Source: Sediminitomix flava (GTDB lineage Bacteria; Bacteroidota; Bacteroidia; Cytophagales; Flammeovirgaceae). From it: a stretch of DNA of 64,000 bases. The translations under genes were made by a program, and so were the position numbers. The stretch spans positions 1-64,000 of the forward strand of contig NZ_QGDO01000003.1 in the NCBI RefSeq assembly GCF_003149185.1. Reading direction: 5' to 3'. This document shows positions 47,229 through 56,938 of the stretch, in pieces. The notes beneath the pieces were generated by a model. It was given only the letters and a program-made list of their open reading frames with translations. It made no database searches and was not told where the DNA came from. Position 1 is the stretch's first letter. Every line of letters starts with the position of its first letter.

Positions 47229-47264
47229 AAAAAAAGCCTTCAAGAGAAAAATCTCATTGAAGGC
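47229..47264 (-). terminator. Intrinsic terminator of the export operon
   Basis: GCCTTCAAGAGA (47236-47247) pairs with TCTCATTGAAGGC (47252-47264) with one bulge. On the minus strand it is followed by seven T, about 80 bp after the TolC stop codon. Confidence 0.85.
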
Positions 47265-47340
47265 GTTAGTTAGGTGGACTCAAACAATTGCCGTTTGGTA
47301 CGTTGACTATATAAACAAATAACTTAGAAGTTCCTTTTCA

Positions 47341-48768
47341 TTATAAAGTGATGCCAAGTCCTGCTGCCCATTTAAGTTCTGCTACTGACTTAGCGAGTTC
47401 AGCTCTTATTTTAAACAGTTTGCTTTGGGCTTCAAGAAGTTTACCTTCACGCACATTGACATAGAATACCGAAGATTCCCCTGCATTAAACTTTTGGAGT
47501 TCTCCAGATAGTAGTTGCTCATAGTTGTTTACCATAGACTCTTGCATGACTAAGACTTCTTTGAAGTTGTTCATGGTATTGTACATCGCACCTACTTTGG
47601 TTACAATTTGCTGTTGGAGGTTTTGTTGTTCCAAACGTACCTTTTCTAGTTTGACTTTCGTCATCCCTAGTTTTCCTCTTTCTTTTCTCAAGAATAAAGG
47701 TACAGAGAAGGAAACTCCTGCTTTGTAGTTCTGTGTAAAGCTGTTGTCAATCATCAGATCGCTCAAACTATTATCTGAAAAGGCAGATTGGTCGAGAAAG
47801 TTATAATTGAAGGTTAGCTCTGGTTTGAGCATTTCAGCATTCAGTTTTCGCTCAATATCTAGCTGTTGGTATTTGGCATTCAATACCCTCAAATCAGGAT
47901 GCTGATTGGCGAGCTTTATGATATCTTCAAATGGCTCGATTTGGAGGTTTTGATTAATGTCTGAAATTGGAATTAGAGTTTCTCCCAATACAACTGCGTT
48001 TCCACTTTCATCCCAAAGATGGTTAGATAGTATAAGTCCCGCATTCTCAAAAGCTAGTTTTGCATTTTTGAGATTAATCTCTCTTTGCTGAATCGTGATT
48101 TTTGCTTCTACAGTATCTAATGCAGCCAAAGCACCCAATCGCATTTGGTCTACAACAGCTTTATACCTAAAGTTAGCAAGTTTATAACCTTCATCAGCCA
48201 ATTGAAATTGGTGATACGTAAAGAACCAATTCCAGTAGTCTTTCGCAATCTGAAGAATAAGTTTGTTGATCAAACTTACCTGTTTAGCTTCAGCCTCAGA
48301 TTGCATGGCTTGTGCCTTACGAAGAGCCGCTCTTCTTTCATCGAACAGCAGGCCTTTCAAAATCGGGATTTCAACGCCAACATAGGCAAGTCCTTTACCT
48401 GAATTGGTATCAGACTGTGGGTTGAGGTTAATTCCTGTATTTCTTTCATAACCTACCTTCAATTGCCCAATCCAAAGAGGGACTTTCAAATGACTATCCC
48501 AAAGTTGGTAGTAATTTTTGTCTTTGAATTCTTTACCATTGAAATTAGAAATGGCTTTGGGGTCAAAATAACCCCTAGCCATACGTATATTCATCTGTGC
48601 ATTTTCCGATAGTAAATTAGCCTGTTTTGCAATAGGATGATTTTGCAAAACGAGCTGGTACATATTTTCCAATGTGAAAACTGTCTCCTGAGTAGCCTGT
48701 GCCTCCGATGGATGAGGACTCCCGATAAGGAGCCAAATCACGAGAAAAAGTAGTGGATATCGTCTCAT
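47341..48768 (-). CDS. TolC-family outer-membrane efflux protein
   Basis: The protein has 475 residues with a signal peptide ending near SEAQA. Two long coiled-coil repeats of the outer-membrane efflux family are visible, with typical segments such as AIAKQANLLSENAQMNIRMA, GALAALDTVEAKITIQQREI and QIVTKVGAMYNTMNNFKEVL, and NAGESSVFYVNVREGKLLEA near the end. It should form the outer-membrane channel of a type I-like export system with the HlyD and ABC proteins encoded 21 bp and further upstream. Exported substrate unknown. Confidence 0.9.
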   Translation of the reverse strand: MRRYPLLFLVIWLLIGSPHPSEAQATQETVFTLENMYQLVLQNHPIAKQANLLSENAQMNIRMARGYFDPKAISNFNGKEFKDKNYYQLWDSHLKVPLWIGQLKVGYERNTGINLNPQSDTNSGKGLAYVGVEIPILKGLLFDERRAALRKAQAMQSEAEAKQVSLINKLILQIAKDYWNWFFTYHQFQLADEGYKLANFRYKAVVDQMRLGALAALDTVEAKITIQQREINLKNAKLAFENAGLILSNHLWDESGNAVVLGETLIPISDINQNLQIEPFEDIIKLANQHPDLRVLNAKYQQLDIERKLNAEMLKPELTFNYNFLDQSAFSDNSLSDLMIDNSFTQNYKAGVSFSVPLFLRKERGKLGMTKVKLEKVRLEQQNLQQQIVTKVGAMYNTMNNFKEVLVMQESMVNNYEQLLSGELQKFNAGESSVFYVNVREGKLLEAQSKLFKIRAELAKSVAELKWAAGLGITL

Positions 48769-48789
48769 TTACTTTTAGTAATTCAGTTT

Positions 48790-50163
48790 TTAGGACTTCA
48801 TTTTAGCCTTTACTTCTTCTCCTCCGTCTTTGTCTTTCAGACTTGGAGGGAAACCATTGATCTGACGCCAAAGCTCGTACCAAATTGGTACTTGATCTAG
48901 AAGTACCCAGCCATAAACTCCAGAGCCCATACGAAGTTGTTCTGGCCATGGATCGTCTTTAGGCATTTGAAAGTCAGGAGTAATCAATACTCGGTATTTT
49001 CCTTTCTTGTTACTGACATAATCAATGACTTCAACTTTACCGCCAAAAGTACCTACTGCTACGCTAGGCCAACCCGAAAATTGAATAGCAGGCCAACCGT
49101 CAAATTGAAGTCTGGCATGTCTCCCTTTTGAAAGTAAAGGAACATCCATTGCTTTTACATCGATCGCTACGGCAAGTTGAGGATTCTTAGGCATTAGGGT
49201 GAGTAGGCCTTGTCCTGTTTTGACGTTTTCACCAATACCACTCGAAAGTGCTTTGACCACATAGCCTTCTTGTGGTGCTCTGATGGTACGCATACCTGTA
49301 CGAATCTCAATATTCGAATACTTGTTGCGGTAGCTTGCCAATTCTCCTACTGATTCCGCAATTTCTCCTAAAGTAGCATTTAGTTCAGATTCGGTCTTTG
49401 CCAATTTACTAAAAGCATCGGCTTGAATACTGTTTGTACTAATCAAGGTATTCTGAAGTTCAGCCTTTGTCATTTCGTACTTATTCAGCTTTGATAATTC
49501 TTTGGCTTTTCCACCTTGGAATTTACTACGTGCCGACTCTAGTTTGACCAAAGGAATTAGACCACTATCATATAGCGCCTGATTCGCTAAGTATTGGCGT
49601 TCGTAGTTTTTAAGGTCTACTTGTGCTGCACGCCATTCGATACTGTCACTGCTAACTTTTAGTTGATATTGGGCTATCTTATTATTGTTTTGAGAAGTTT
49701 TAAACTCAAGGCCGTTTCTCAATGCTTTGAGTTGTTTCTCGTATGCTTTTACCTTTAGACGTTTTGCTTTGATTACTTCTTCTTTCGCATCTATTTGCTC
49801 TTGAAGTCTGACCAATAAGTCAGGGTCAACATACTTTTCTTTGATTTCAGAAATACGAATCAAAACTTCTCCAGAATCTACCAATTGTCCTTCAGCGACT
49901 AACCATTCTTTGATTTGACCATCAATAGGCGATGGAATCTTTTGAGGGCGGTCAGAAGGGTTTAAAGCCGTAAGTTCTCCCTTAGCACGGATGTTTTGTT
50001 GCCATGGGAAAAACAATAATGCAAAGAAACAAATGAAAATTCCTAAGAGCCATCTTGCAAGGGCTCTTGCTTTATCAGGACTATGAAGCGCCTCAACGGT
50101 GTTGAGACGTTCTTCATAGATAGAGTAATCAGTTTTATGTTTGGGTGAAGATATTTTTAGCAT
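48790..50163 (-). CDS. HlyD-family membrane fusion (periplasmic adaptor) protein
   Basis: The protein has 457 residues, with a short cytoplasmic N-terminus, one membrane helix (about 40-62, LLGIFICFFALLFF), a biotinyl-lipoyl motif (PIDGQIKEWLVAEGQLVDSGEVL), a long coiled-coil hairpin (about 125-270) and a second lipoyl half (TIRAPQEGYVVKALSSGIGE). It should link the ABC protein in the inner membrane to the TolC protein. It begins 20 bp after the ABC gene, in the same operon. HlyD assignment is firm; cargo is not known. Confidence 0.9.
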   Translation of the reverse strand: MLKISSPKHKTDYSIYEERLNTVEALHSPDKARALARWLLGIFICFFALLFFPWQQNIRAKGELTALNPSDRPQKIPSPIDGQIKEWLVAEGQLVDSGEVLIRISEIKEKYVDPDLLVRLQEQIDAKEEVIKAKRLKVKAYEKQLKALRNGLEFKTSQNNNKIAQYQLKVSSDSIEWRAAQVDLKNYERQYLANQALYDSGLIPLVKLESARSKFQGGKAKELSKLNKYEMTKAELQNTLISTNSIQADAFSKLAKTESELNATLGEIAESVGELASYRNKYSNIEIRTGMRTIRAPQEGYVVKALSSGIGENVKTGQGLLTLMPKNPQLAVAIDVKAMDVPLLSKGRHARLQFDGWPAIQFSGWPSVAVGTFGGKVEVIDYVSNKKGKYRVLITPDFQMPKDDPWPEQLRMGSGVYGWVLLDQVPIWYELWRQINGFPPSLKDKDGGEEVKAKMKS

Positions 50164-50182
50164 TTTCTTAGTGTTTCAGCTC

Positions 50183-52372
50183 TTAGTTATCATTATTGAT
50201 TTCAGATGATAGAATACTCTCTTTGAACTGTACATCATTAATCAAGTTCTCGTAAGTATCATCTTTAATTACTTGACCGTCATCCATCAAAAGGATACGA
50301 TCACAGACAGAGAGCATGAGCGGATCGTTGGACATACAAAGCAGTGTCCAAGGATTATTTTTATCCGTTAAGAAACTAATGAGTTTAAGTCGCTCAGATC
50401 GATTGATTTGCGTAAGCGATTTATTCAGAATCAAAAGACCTGGTCTTTCAGCGATACACCTAGCTAAAATTAGCTTTGTAGCTGTACTTTTAGAATAGCT
50501 TTTTCCTCCCGAAGTGATTTGTGTTTGAAGTCCATCTTTTTGCATGTTTACGAAGTCCATCAAACCTACACTTTTCAATGCCCAGAGTACATCTTCCAAT
50601 TTTACTTGCGGACGTCCCATCGTAACATTTTCAAGAATACTTCCATCGAAAAGCTCATTTTCAGATACATTTCTAGCAATATTATCTCTTAGACTATTGA
50701 GGTTAATATCTCGGATAGAAATGTCATTGAAAGCTACCATTCCCTCAAAATCATCCAGTAAACCAGAGATGATATTGATAAGCGTTGATTTACCCGAATT
50801 ATTAAAACCTGTAATACAGATGCTTTCTTTTTCTTTCAATTCGAGGTTGATATCATGTAAGACTTTCTTTCCTGTATTTGGGTATACATAAGAAAGTGCT
50901 TTAAGCTTAATGTTAAGTCCTTTTTGGTTGTTATGAATTTGAATTCCATCTTTTCTTTCTAGCGGAATGTCAGTTACGTAACCAATTTTTTCAACAGCAG
51001 TAAGTGATTGGAATACTACATCGATATTCAAAATCAATTTTTCTACTGCTCCAATTACCAATACGATTACAATTTCAGAGGCTACAAACTGTCCTAAGTT
51101 GATTTCTCTGTTGATCACCAACCAAGTACCCATAGTGAGCAAACCACCTGTGACCACTGTTTTAAAGATGACAATGTATGAGTATTGGTTAATCAATACA
51201 TTGAAAAGTTTCTTTCTGTATTTGAGGTAGTTGTTGGTGTAGTAGTCCGTTTTATCAATCGATAAATTTGAGCTACCTGCCATTTTGAATGAATAAAGCG
51301 TTCTTGCGATTTCTTCCAACCAGTGAACTACCTTGTATTTGTATTTCGATTCAATCAAACTGGCTTTCAGTCCTTTTGGTCCTGTCAAATAGAATAACAT
51401 AACCAAAACTGAAATAAGCACTGTACCAAATACGATAAAGAACGGATGGTAGAAAGAAAGGAGTACCAATCCGAATAATATTTGAAGGATAGCCGCAGAG
51501 AGATCAATTAAAATCTTCGGTAAACTCTTTTGAATATTGAGAATATCGAAGAAACGGTTCATGAGTTCTGGTGCGTGTTCTCCAAGAATGGCTTCCAATC
51601 GCATTTTTGGAAGACGATAGGTGTATTCCAAAGCTGCTTTTACAAATAACCTCCGTTGGATAATCTCCACCAATGAAATCTGCATGATCTGAAGCCCACC
51701 TGTGACCAGTGTGGCTATAATGATAATAGCAATAAGTAGGGCAATAGAGTCAAAAACAACTCCACCAGCTACCATCTCAATTACGGCTTGAACACCTACG
51801 GGAAGGATCAGACTGATAATTGAAATAATAATGGCATAGAAGTAAATGTAAACGATCGTTTTCTTCTCAGAAACTAGAAGACTGATTAGTCTTTGAACTG
51901 GGCCATTCTTTTTCTCTGAAGCTCCTTCTTCATCACTTACCAAAGAATTAAGCGGAACTGGTACGATATATTGTACTTCATTCTGCTCGTTAGTTTGTAC
52001 CATCGAAAGTAATTCTTCAGGATAATCTACTTCAATTTCTTCATTGTTTTTGTAGATATATGCCTGTAGCTGTCCACCCTTATCTTTATGGAAAATGACG
52101 GGTGTAGTATCTTCATTGTACTGACAAAAACTCAGTACAGGGTATTTTGCATTTCTTACAAACTCATTGAAAGCAGGTTTTGGGATATGCTGACGGATGA
52201 GTGTTAAACCGATTTTTTGGGCATGTTCGGTGAGGTTGGCAACGAAAGTACCTACCTCATTATGATATAATCTTTCGTTTATATAATATCCTTTGAGTTT
52301 ATTTCGATTAAAATCAAAGGATATTGATGAGGCCAAGCGACCACAAATTGGTGTAAATTGACTGGTATCCAT
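50183..52372 (-). CDS. Type I-like ABC exporter with C39-like domain and degenerate ATPase motifs
   Basis: The protein has 729 residues. An N-terminal domain (about 1-130) looks like the degenerate C39 peptidase domain of type I exporters, six membrane helices span about 165-450, and the ATPase domain covers about 480-729. Walker A is intact (GFNNSGKST, 522-530, Lys528). Other motifs are not: the Q-loop region reads VSENELF, the signature reads TSGGKSYSKS, Walker B reads LLILNKSLT (Asn650, Lys651 in place of Asp-Glu), and the switch His is Asn682 (CMSNDP). The protein may bind ATP but should hydrolyse it poorly as a homodimer. No partner ATPase is in the operon. Confidence 0.85.
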   Translation of the reverse strand: MDTSQFTPICGRLASSISFDFNRNKLKGYYINERLYHNEVGTFVANLTEHAQKIGLTLIRQHIPKPAFNEFVRNAKYPVLSFCQYNEDTTPVIFHKDKGGQLQAYIYKNNEEIEVDYPEELLSMVQTNEQNEVQYIVPVPLNSLVSDEEGASEKKNGPVQRLISLLVSEKKTIVYIYFYAIIISIISLILPVGVQAVIEMVAGGVVFDSIALLIAIIIIATLVTGGLQIMQISLVEIIQRRLFVKAALEYTYRLPKMRLEAILGEHAPELMNRFFDILNIQKSLPKILIDLSAAILQILFGLVLLSFYHPFFIVFGTVLISVLVMLFYLTGPKGLKASLIESKYKYKVVHWLEEIARTLYSFKMAGSSNLSIDKTDYYTNNYLKYRKKLFNVLINQYSYIVIFKTVVTGGLLTMGTWLVINREINLGQFVASEIVIVLVIGAVEKLILNIDVVFQSLTAVEKIGYVTDIPLERKDGIQIHNNQKGLNIKLKALSYVYPNTGKKVLHDINLELKEKESICITGFNNSGKSTLINIISGLLDDFEGMVAFNDISIRDINLNSLRDNIARNVSENELFDGSILENVTMGRPQVKLEDVLWALKSVGLMDFVNMQKDGLQTQITSGGKSYSKSTATKLILARCIAERPGLLILNKSLTQINRSERLKLISFLTDKNNPWTLLCMSNDPLMLSVCDRILLMDDGQVIKDDTYENLINDVQFKESILSSEINNDN

Positions 52373-52642
52373 AGTATATTGAGCACCTAAAGTTTAATGC
52401 ATGAATAGTTAGATTTTGGAATTATAGCAAATATATTGCAGTCGCCTGACATTTAATATCATTATTCAATTAAAAAAGTTTTATGATAGCGAAGTAAAGT
52501 GGCATTCTTATGACCACTTCTAAGTATCCAATAACTAGACTACCTAAAATCAACAATACGTATCGTGAGTTAGATTATGTTTAAGTATCCCAGATAACGA
52601 CGATTGTTGATTTTCACCTTCTTTAAATTGTCCGATAGTTTA
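52373..52642. other. 270-bp intergenic region with inverted and direct repeats
   Basis: AAAATCAACAAT (52546-52557) and ATTGTTGATTTT (52603-52614) form a 12-bp perfect inverted repeat with a 45-nt spacer. TAAGTATCC recurs at 52521 and 52582, each followed by ATAAC-like sequence. The segment lies upstream of the ABC operon and downstream of a small minus-strand gene. Operator or transcript hairpin are both possible. Confidence 0.4.
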
Positions 52643-52936
52643 TTAATATACCTCTTCTTTTTGAACCAGATTAACTGAAACACTAACTTCAAAACCCTCT
52701 TTTGAAGCTTGTTCTAGCATTTCATAGATTTCTTTTTTCTTTTCTTTAAGTACAGCAACCTTTTGGTCATAAGTTTCACGGCTAATAGAGTGGTCTTTTT
52801 CCCAATGTTTTAAAAATTGACTGTTGTAATACTTAATAGGACCATCAATCATTGAAAGTATGACTTCTTTTGCATCTTCTGCTTGTAGGTTATCTTGAAT
52901 AAGTTGTTTGTCAGCAATTTCAATTTGCATTTTCAT
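52643..52936 (-). CDS. Small hypothetical protein, helical
   Basis: The protein has 97 residues, without signal peptide or membrane segment. The middle is rich in Lys/Glu and likely coiled-coil (YDQKVAVLKEKKKEIYEMLE), and the end is a possible beta-strand (FEVSVSVNLVQKEE). I recognise no family. It starts 40 bp after another small gene on the same strand, so the two probably form an operon. Length and sensible composition favour a real gene. Confidence 0.5.
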   Translation of the reverse strand: MKMQIEIADKQLIQDNLQAEDAKEVILSMIDGPIKYYNSQFLKHWEKDHSISRETYDQKVAVLKEKKKEIYEMLEQASKEGFEVSVSVNLVQKEEVY

Positions 52937-52975
52937 AGTTTGATTAAAGATTAAAAGTTGAATAATTCTGATACC

Positions 52976-53212
52976 TCATATTTTATGAGATGATTTATGA
53001 TCAATGTCTTTGATACTTTTCATAAAAAGAAGCATCAAAAAAATCCCATTTGCAGTTAAAACCTCTCTGTAATATGGCGAATCATAATACAGACTTATGA
53101 AGCAGAAAATCCCCAATAAAAACCATCCGAAGATGAGCTGTTTTAGTTTTGAAAGGATGTGAATAATGCCTTTCATTCTTTTTAATTGAGTCTGAGTAAA
53201 TGAGATCAACAT
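52976..53212 (-). CDS. Small membrane protein, unknown
   Basis: The protein has up to 78 residues with two hydrophobic helices (about 28-45, LIFGWFLLGIFCFISLYY; about 53-66, TANGIFLMLLFMKS) and basic ends. A Met at codon 13 (53176) is an equally plausible start. No family recognised. It lies 40 bp upstream of the 97-residue gene, probably in one operon. Confidence 0.45.
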   Translation of the reverse strand: MLISFTQTQLKRMKGIIHILSKLKQLIFGWFLLGIFCFISLYYDSPYYREVLTANGIFLMLLFMKSIKDIDHKSSHKI

Positions 53213-53664
53213 AGTTTGATTTTAGTTAATTATCATTCTGTTGATGACACTGCAAATATGGTTGAATTATTTCATTTATAAATATTTATGTTTTTGATGT
53301 ATTGTATAATAATATTTAAATGAATTTTGGCGCTTGATTACGCTTACAGAAAAAAGTTTAAACAAAATCTTAACTAAATAGTATACCGAAATACAAATTA
53401 TTAAAGGAATAAAAAGGAGATAGAAGTGTATAAAAATTAGAGGATTTTGTGAGAGTATCCTCGATTGTAAATGTTTGTAAATTACCTTTAATCAAGGAGT
53501 AACAATAATTATTTTAAGATTGGATATTCTTAATAGGTGATTTGTGGAATGTACAATGCTAGAAGTGTGTAAAATTCACGTTTGTTTTAACAAGTGAAAA
53601 AATTTCCGATGATTGGACTATTTATTTACATTTATGATTTAAATATGGTACATAAAATGTTTTT
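53213..53664. other. 452-bp intergenic region, nothing specific seen
   Basis: AT-rich spacer between the divergent small membrane protein and LysR genes. One inverted TATTTCGGTATA word (minus strand, near 53382-53394) resembles a class 1 half-site but lacks the second copy and the promoter spacing. No gene or hairpin stands out. Confidence 0.4.
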
Positions 53665-54567
53665 ATGAATTTTACCTTTCATCAGCTTCAAATCTTTTTA
53701 GAAGTCGTAAAAGAGCGAAGTATTACAAAAGCAGCAGAGAAAATGCACATGACTCAGCCTGCTTTATCTATCCAACTGAAGAATTTTCAGATGCAGTTTG
53801 ACATTCCTCTTACTGAAGTAATGGGGAAAAAGCTCTATGTGACAGACTTTGGAAACTCGATAGCTGAAATTGCCGAAAAAATTATTGAACAGGCAGATGA
53901 TATCAGATATAAAAGTAAGGAATATAGTGATCTTCTGGCGGGGAAGTTACGTATTTCTTGTGCGTCAACAGGAAAATATGTGATTCCTTATTTCATGAGT
54001 GGTTTCTTAGAAGATTACCCTGGCGTAGATTTGGTCTTGGATGTTTCTAATAAGTCAACCGTAGTGCAGAGCCTTCAAAAAAATGAGATCGATTTTGCGC
54101 TTGTATCTGTTGTGCCAAACAAAATGGATATCAATGAAGAGATTTTACTAGAAAATAAATTATATCTGGTCGGAAGTCCTTTACATCATGAACAAGGGCA
54201 ACGTTTAATTTATCGTGAAGATGGTTCTGCGACTCGTAAAGCGATGGACGAGTACTTTAAGGGAGAGTCTAAACGCAGAAAAATGATGTTGACCTCCAAT
54301 GAAGCGGTGAAACAAGCAATTATTGCAGGTTTAGGACAGTCTATTCTACCTCTGATAGGGATTAAGAATGAACTATCAAATAAAGAGTTAGAGATTATCC
54401 CAACAGAAGGCTTACCGATGGTTACAAATTGGCGATTGATTTGGCTTAAAAATAAGAAACTGTCTCCTGTGGCAGAGGCTTTCCTTAATTTTATCCACAA
54501 CAAAAAGTACGATATCATTCAAGAGAGCTTTCAGTGGTATTTAAAATTTACGGATAAAAGTCTTTAG
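53665..54567 (+). CDS. LysR-family transcriptional regulator
   Basis: The protein has 300 residues. The N-terminal winged helix-turn-helix (HQLQIFLEVVKERSITKAAE, then MTQPALSIQLKNFQ) and the substrate-binding domain (about 92-295, LRISCASTGKYVIPYFMSGF) are clear. The type is close to CysB/CbbR-like regulators. It ends with its own strong terminator, before the GH127 gene on the same strand. Position suggests, but does not show, a link to the sugar locus. Confidence 0.9.
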   Translation: MNFTFHQLQIFLEVVKERSITKAAEKMHMTQPALSIQLKNFQMQFDIPLTEVMGKKLYVTDFGNSIAEIAEKIIEQADDIRYKSKEYSDLLAGKLRISCASTGKYVIPYFMSGFLEDYPGVDLVLDVSNKSTVVQSLQKNEIDFALVSVVPNKMDINEEILLENKLYLVGSPLHHEQGQRLIYREDGSATRKAMDEYFKGESKRRKMMLTSNEAVKQAIIAGLGQSILPLIGIKNELSNKELEIIPTEGLPMVTNWRLIWLKNKKLSPVAEAFLNFIHNKKYDIIQESFQWYLKFTDKSL

Positions 54568-54870
54568 ATATAGTTAATAAATGGAATAGCTAAAGGTTCA
54601 TTATAAGATACAAGAGTCTTCAGCTTCGAGAATTCAAATAGGTTTTCGAGGCTGAAGACTTTTTTTATCTGTAAGTAAAGAGATTCATCAAGGTAATTTT
54701 GGTACGTAAATAATGCATAAGATAATCTAGTGCATGTATTAGAATATAATGAAGAATTCCTTTCATACTTATTTTCTGAATTTGCCAATGTAATTCTAGA
54801 GTTCAATAGATCTGAAAAAGTGAGCTTATGCGCTGGTTCAGATAGAGAGTTAATAGATAAATCGATGGCA
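54568..54870. other. 303-bp spacer between LysR and GH127 genes
   Basis: It holds the LysR terminator (54615-54666). The remaining 200 bp is the likely promoter and leader region of the GH127 gene. The frame open from 54730 is upstream chance extension, as the signal peptide begins at 54871. Confidence 0.5.
54615..54666 (+). terminator. Intrinsic terminator of the LysR gene
   Basis: AGTCTTCAGCTTCGAGAA (54615-54632) pairs with the complement ending GGCTGAAGACT (54643-54660) with minor mismatches, followed by six T. Confidence 0.88.
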
Positions 54871-56913
54871 ATGAAAAAAGTAATACTGGTAATTTTAGCA
54901 TCTTTTCTTGCCCACTTATCCTGGGGACAAGAAAAGGGGATTCTCAATCACAGCAATAGTGAATATGTAAAACTGAAAAGTATCAATATAGGAGATTGTA
55001 AATGGACAGAAGGTTTTTGGGCAGACAAATTTAAAGTCGCTGAGAAGTCGATGGTTCCATATATGGGCGAATTGCTTTGTGGAGATGTAGGTCATGCTTT
55101 AAATAACTTCAAAATTGCAGCAGGCCTAAAAGAAGGGACGCATAAAGGAATGCACTGGCATGATGGCGATTTTTATAAATGGTTGGAAGCTTGTATGTAT
55201 GTCTATGCACAAAACGGAGATGAGAAGTTGGTTGAGCAGGTAGATGAGTATATTTCTATTATCGCTCAAGCACAAGAAAAAGATGGGTATTTACAGACGC
55301 AAACGCAACTAAGATCGAATGTAGATCGCTATGAGAATCGTAAATTCCATGAGATGTACAATTCGGGGCATTTACTGACTTCGGCTTGTATCCATTATCG
55401 AGTAACAGGAAAACGTAATTTCTTAGATGTTGCAGTAAAACACGCAGATTACCTTTATTCTGTTTTTAGCCCTCAAACCAAGTATTATTCTCGTTTTGGT
55501 TTTAACCAAACTCAAATTATGGGATTGGTAGAACTTTACAGAACAGTAGGCGATAAGCGATACCTAGAATTGGCGGAAATTTTTATCAATAATAGAGGAA
55601 AATCAAAAGTAGAGCATAATTCTACAACTGAAGGTTATCCTATTGGGGATATGGTTCAAGAGCGTACGCCATTTAGAGAATCTGAAGAAGCAGTAGGTCA
55701 TGCCGTTTTAGCATTATACTATTATGCAGGTGCTGCCGATGTTTATGCCGAAACAGGAGAGAAAGCATTGATTGATGCGCTAGATAGACTATGGTCTGAT
55801 GTAGCAGAAAAGAAAATGTACGTGACAGGAGCGGTAGGGCAAGCACATTATGGGGCATCTACCAATAAAGATGCGATACAAGAAGGATTTATAGATGCTT
55901 ATATGATGCCGAATATGACGGCATATAATGAAACTTGTGCGAATATCTGTAATTCTATGTTCAACTACCGAATGTTAGGGCTACATGGAAAATCGAAATA
56001 TGCAGATGTGATGGAGTTGGTACTTTATAATTCAGCACTTTCAGGAATTAGTTTGGAGGGGAAAGATTATTTCTATTCCAATCCTTTAAGAATGATTGAT
56101 GGTTCTAGAGATTACTCAAAACATAATACAGAATTGCCGCACAGAGCACCATATTTAGAGTGTTTCTGTTGTCCTCCGAACCTTGTAAGAACAATTGCAA
56201 AAGTATCTGCTTGGGCGTATAGCTTGTCAGAAAATGGGCTATCTGTAAACTTGTACGGAGGTAACCAATTGGAAACAAAATTATTGGATGGCTCAAAGAT
56301 TAAACTAAAACAAGAAACAGCTTATCCTTGGGATGGTGCAATCAATATTACGATGGAAGCCTGTAAAAAAGCACCATTCGAATTGCTTCTTCGTATTCCA
56401 GAGTGGGCAGAAACGGCAAGTATCAAAGTGAATGGTGTAGATGCAGAAGTAGCAATTGAAAGTGGTTCTTTTGCACGTATTGAGCGTAAATGGAAAAAGG
56501 GTGATGTTGTGACCATTGATTTCCCAATGGATATCACATTGGTAGAAGGGCATTCAAGAATTGAAGAGGTTCGTAATCAAGTAGCCATCAAAAGAGGTCC
56601 TGTAGTTTATTGTGTTGAATCTCCAGACCTACCTGAAAATACAAGTATTGTAAATCTTTATTTGTCAGGAGAGTCTGAGTTGAATGCTGAATATAAAGCA
56701 GACTTCTTGGGTGGAGTAACTACGATTTCTGGTGATATCCTTTTGCGTAAGGATTCTAAAGACACTAAAATGTATAGTACAGTTTCTAAGCCAGATTTTG
56801 AAAGTTATACGACAACTTTTGTTCCTTACTTCTCATGGAGTAATAGAGGAGATAGTGAAATGACTGTTTTTATGCCAATTGTTTGGGGACAGTTAGGAGA
56901 GAAGAAATTATAA
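54871..56913 (+). CDS. Exported GH127 glycoside hydrolase, probable 3,6-anhydrogalactosidase
   Basis: From the ATG at 54871 the protein has 680 residues and starts with a signal peptide ending near LSWGQ; longer starts hide it. GH127 (DUF1680) catalytic residues are all present with a constant offset of 16 from the arabinofuranosidase HypBA1: Glu338 (QEGF), Glu354 and Cys356 (NETCAN), Cys433 and Cys434 (ECFCCPP), the last pair including the cysteine nucleophile and zinc ligands. GH127 members cleave beta-L-arabinofuranosides, and some from marine carrageenan loci cleave alpha-1,3-linked 3,6-anhydro-D-galactose. The downstream genes favour the second activity here. Secreted or periplasmic. Confidence 0.85.
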   Translation: MKKVILVILASFLAHLSWGQEKGILNHSNSEYVKLKSINIGDCKWTEGFWADKFKVAEKSMVPYMGELLCGDVGHALNNFKIAAGLKEGTHKGMHWHDGDFYKWLEACMYVYAQNGDEKLVEQVDEYISIIAQAQEKDGYLQTQTQLRSNVDRYENRKFHEMYNSGHLLTSACIHYRVTGKRNFLDVAVKHADYLYSVFSPQTKYYSRFGFNQTQIMGLVELYRTVGDKRYLELAEIFINNRGKSKVEHNSTTEGYPIGDMVQERTPFRESEEAVGHAVLALYYYAGAADVYAETGEKALIDALDRLWSDVAEKKMYVTGAVGQAHYGASTNKDAIQEGFIDAYMMPNMTAYNETCANICNSMFNYRMLGLHGKSKYADVMELVLYNSALSGISLEGKDYFYSNPLRMIDGSRDYSKHNTELPHRAPYLECFCCPPNLVRTIAKVSAWAYSLSENGLSVNLYGGNQLETKLLDGSKIKLKQETAYPWDGAINITMEACKKAPFELLLRIPEWAETASIKVNGVDAEVAIESGSFARIERKWKKGDVVTIDFPMDITLVEGHSRIEEVRNQVAIKRGPVVYCVESPDLPENTSIVNLYLSGESELNAEYKADFLGGVTTISGDILLRKDSKDTKMYSTVSKPDFESYTTTFVPYFSWSNRGDSEMTVFMPIVWGQLGEKKL

Positions 56914-56938
56914 GAAAGAAAATTAGTGTTGTGTGTAC

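Noticed and set aside
53381-53395. Inverted class 1 operator word upstream of the LysR gene
   Set aside because: Only one half-site is present and the promoter spacing is missing.
54730-54870. Longer GH127 start, 47 extra residues
   Set aside because: The extension has no signal character, and a clean signal peptide starts at 54871.
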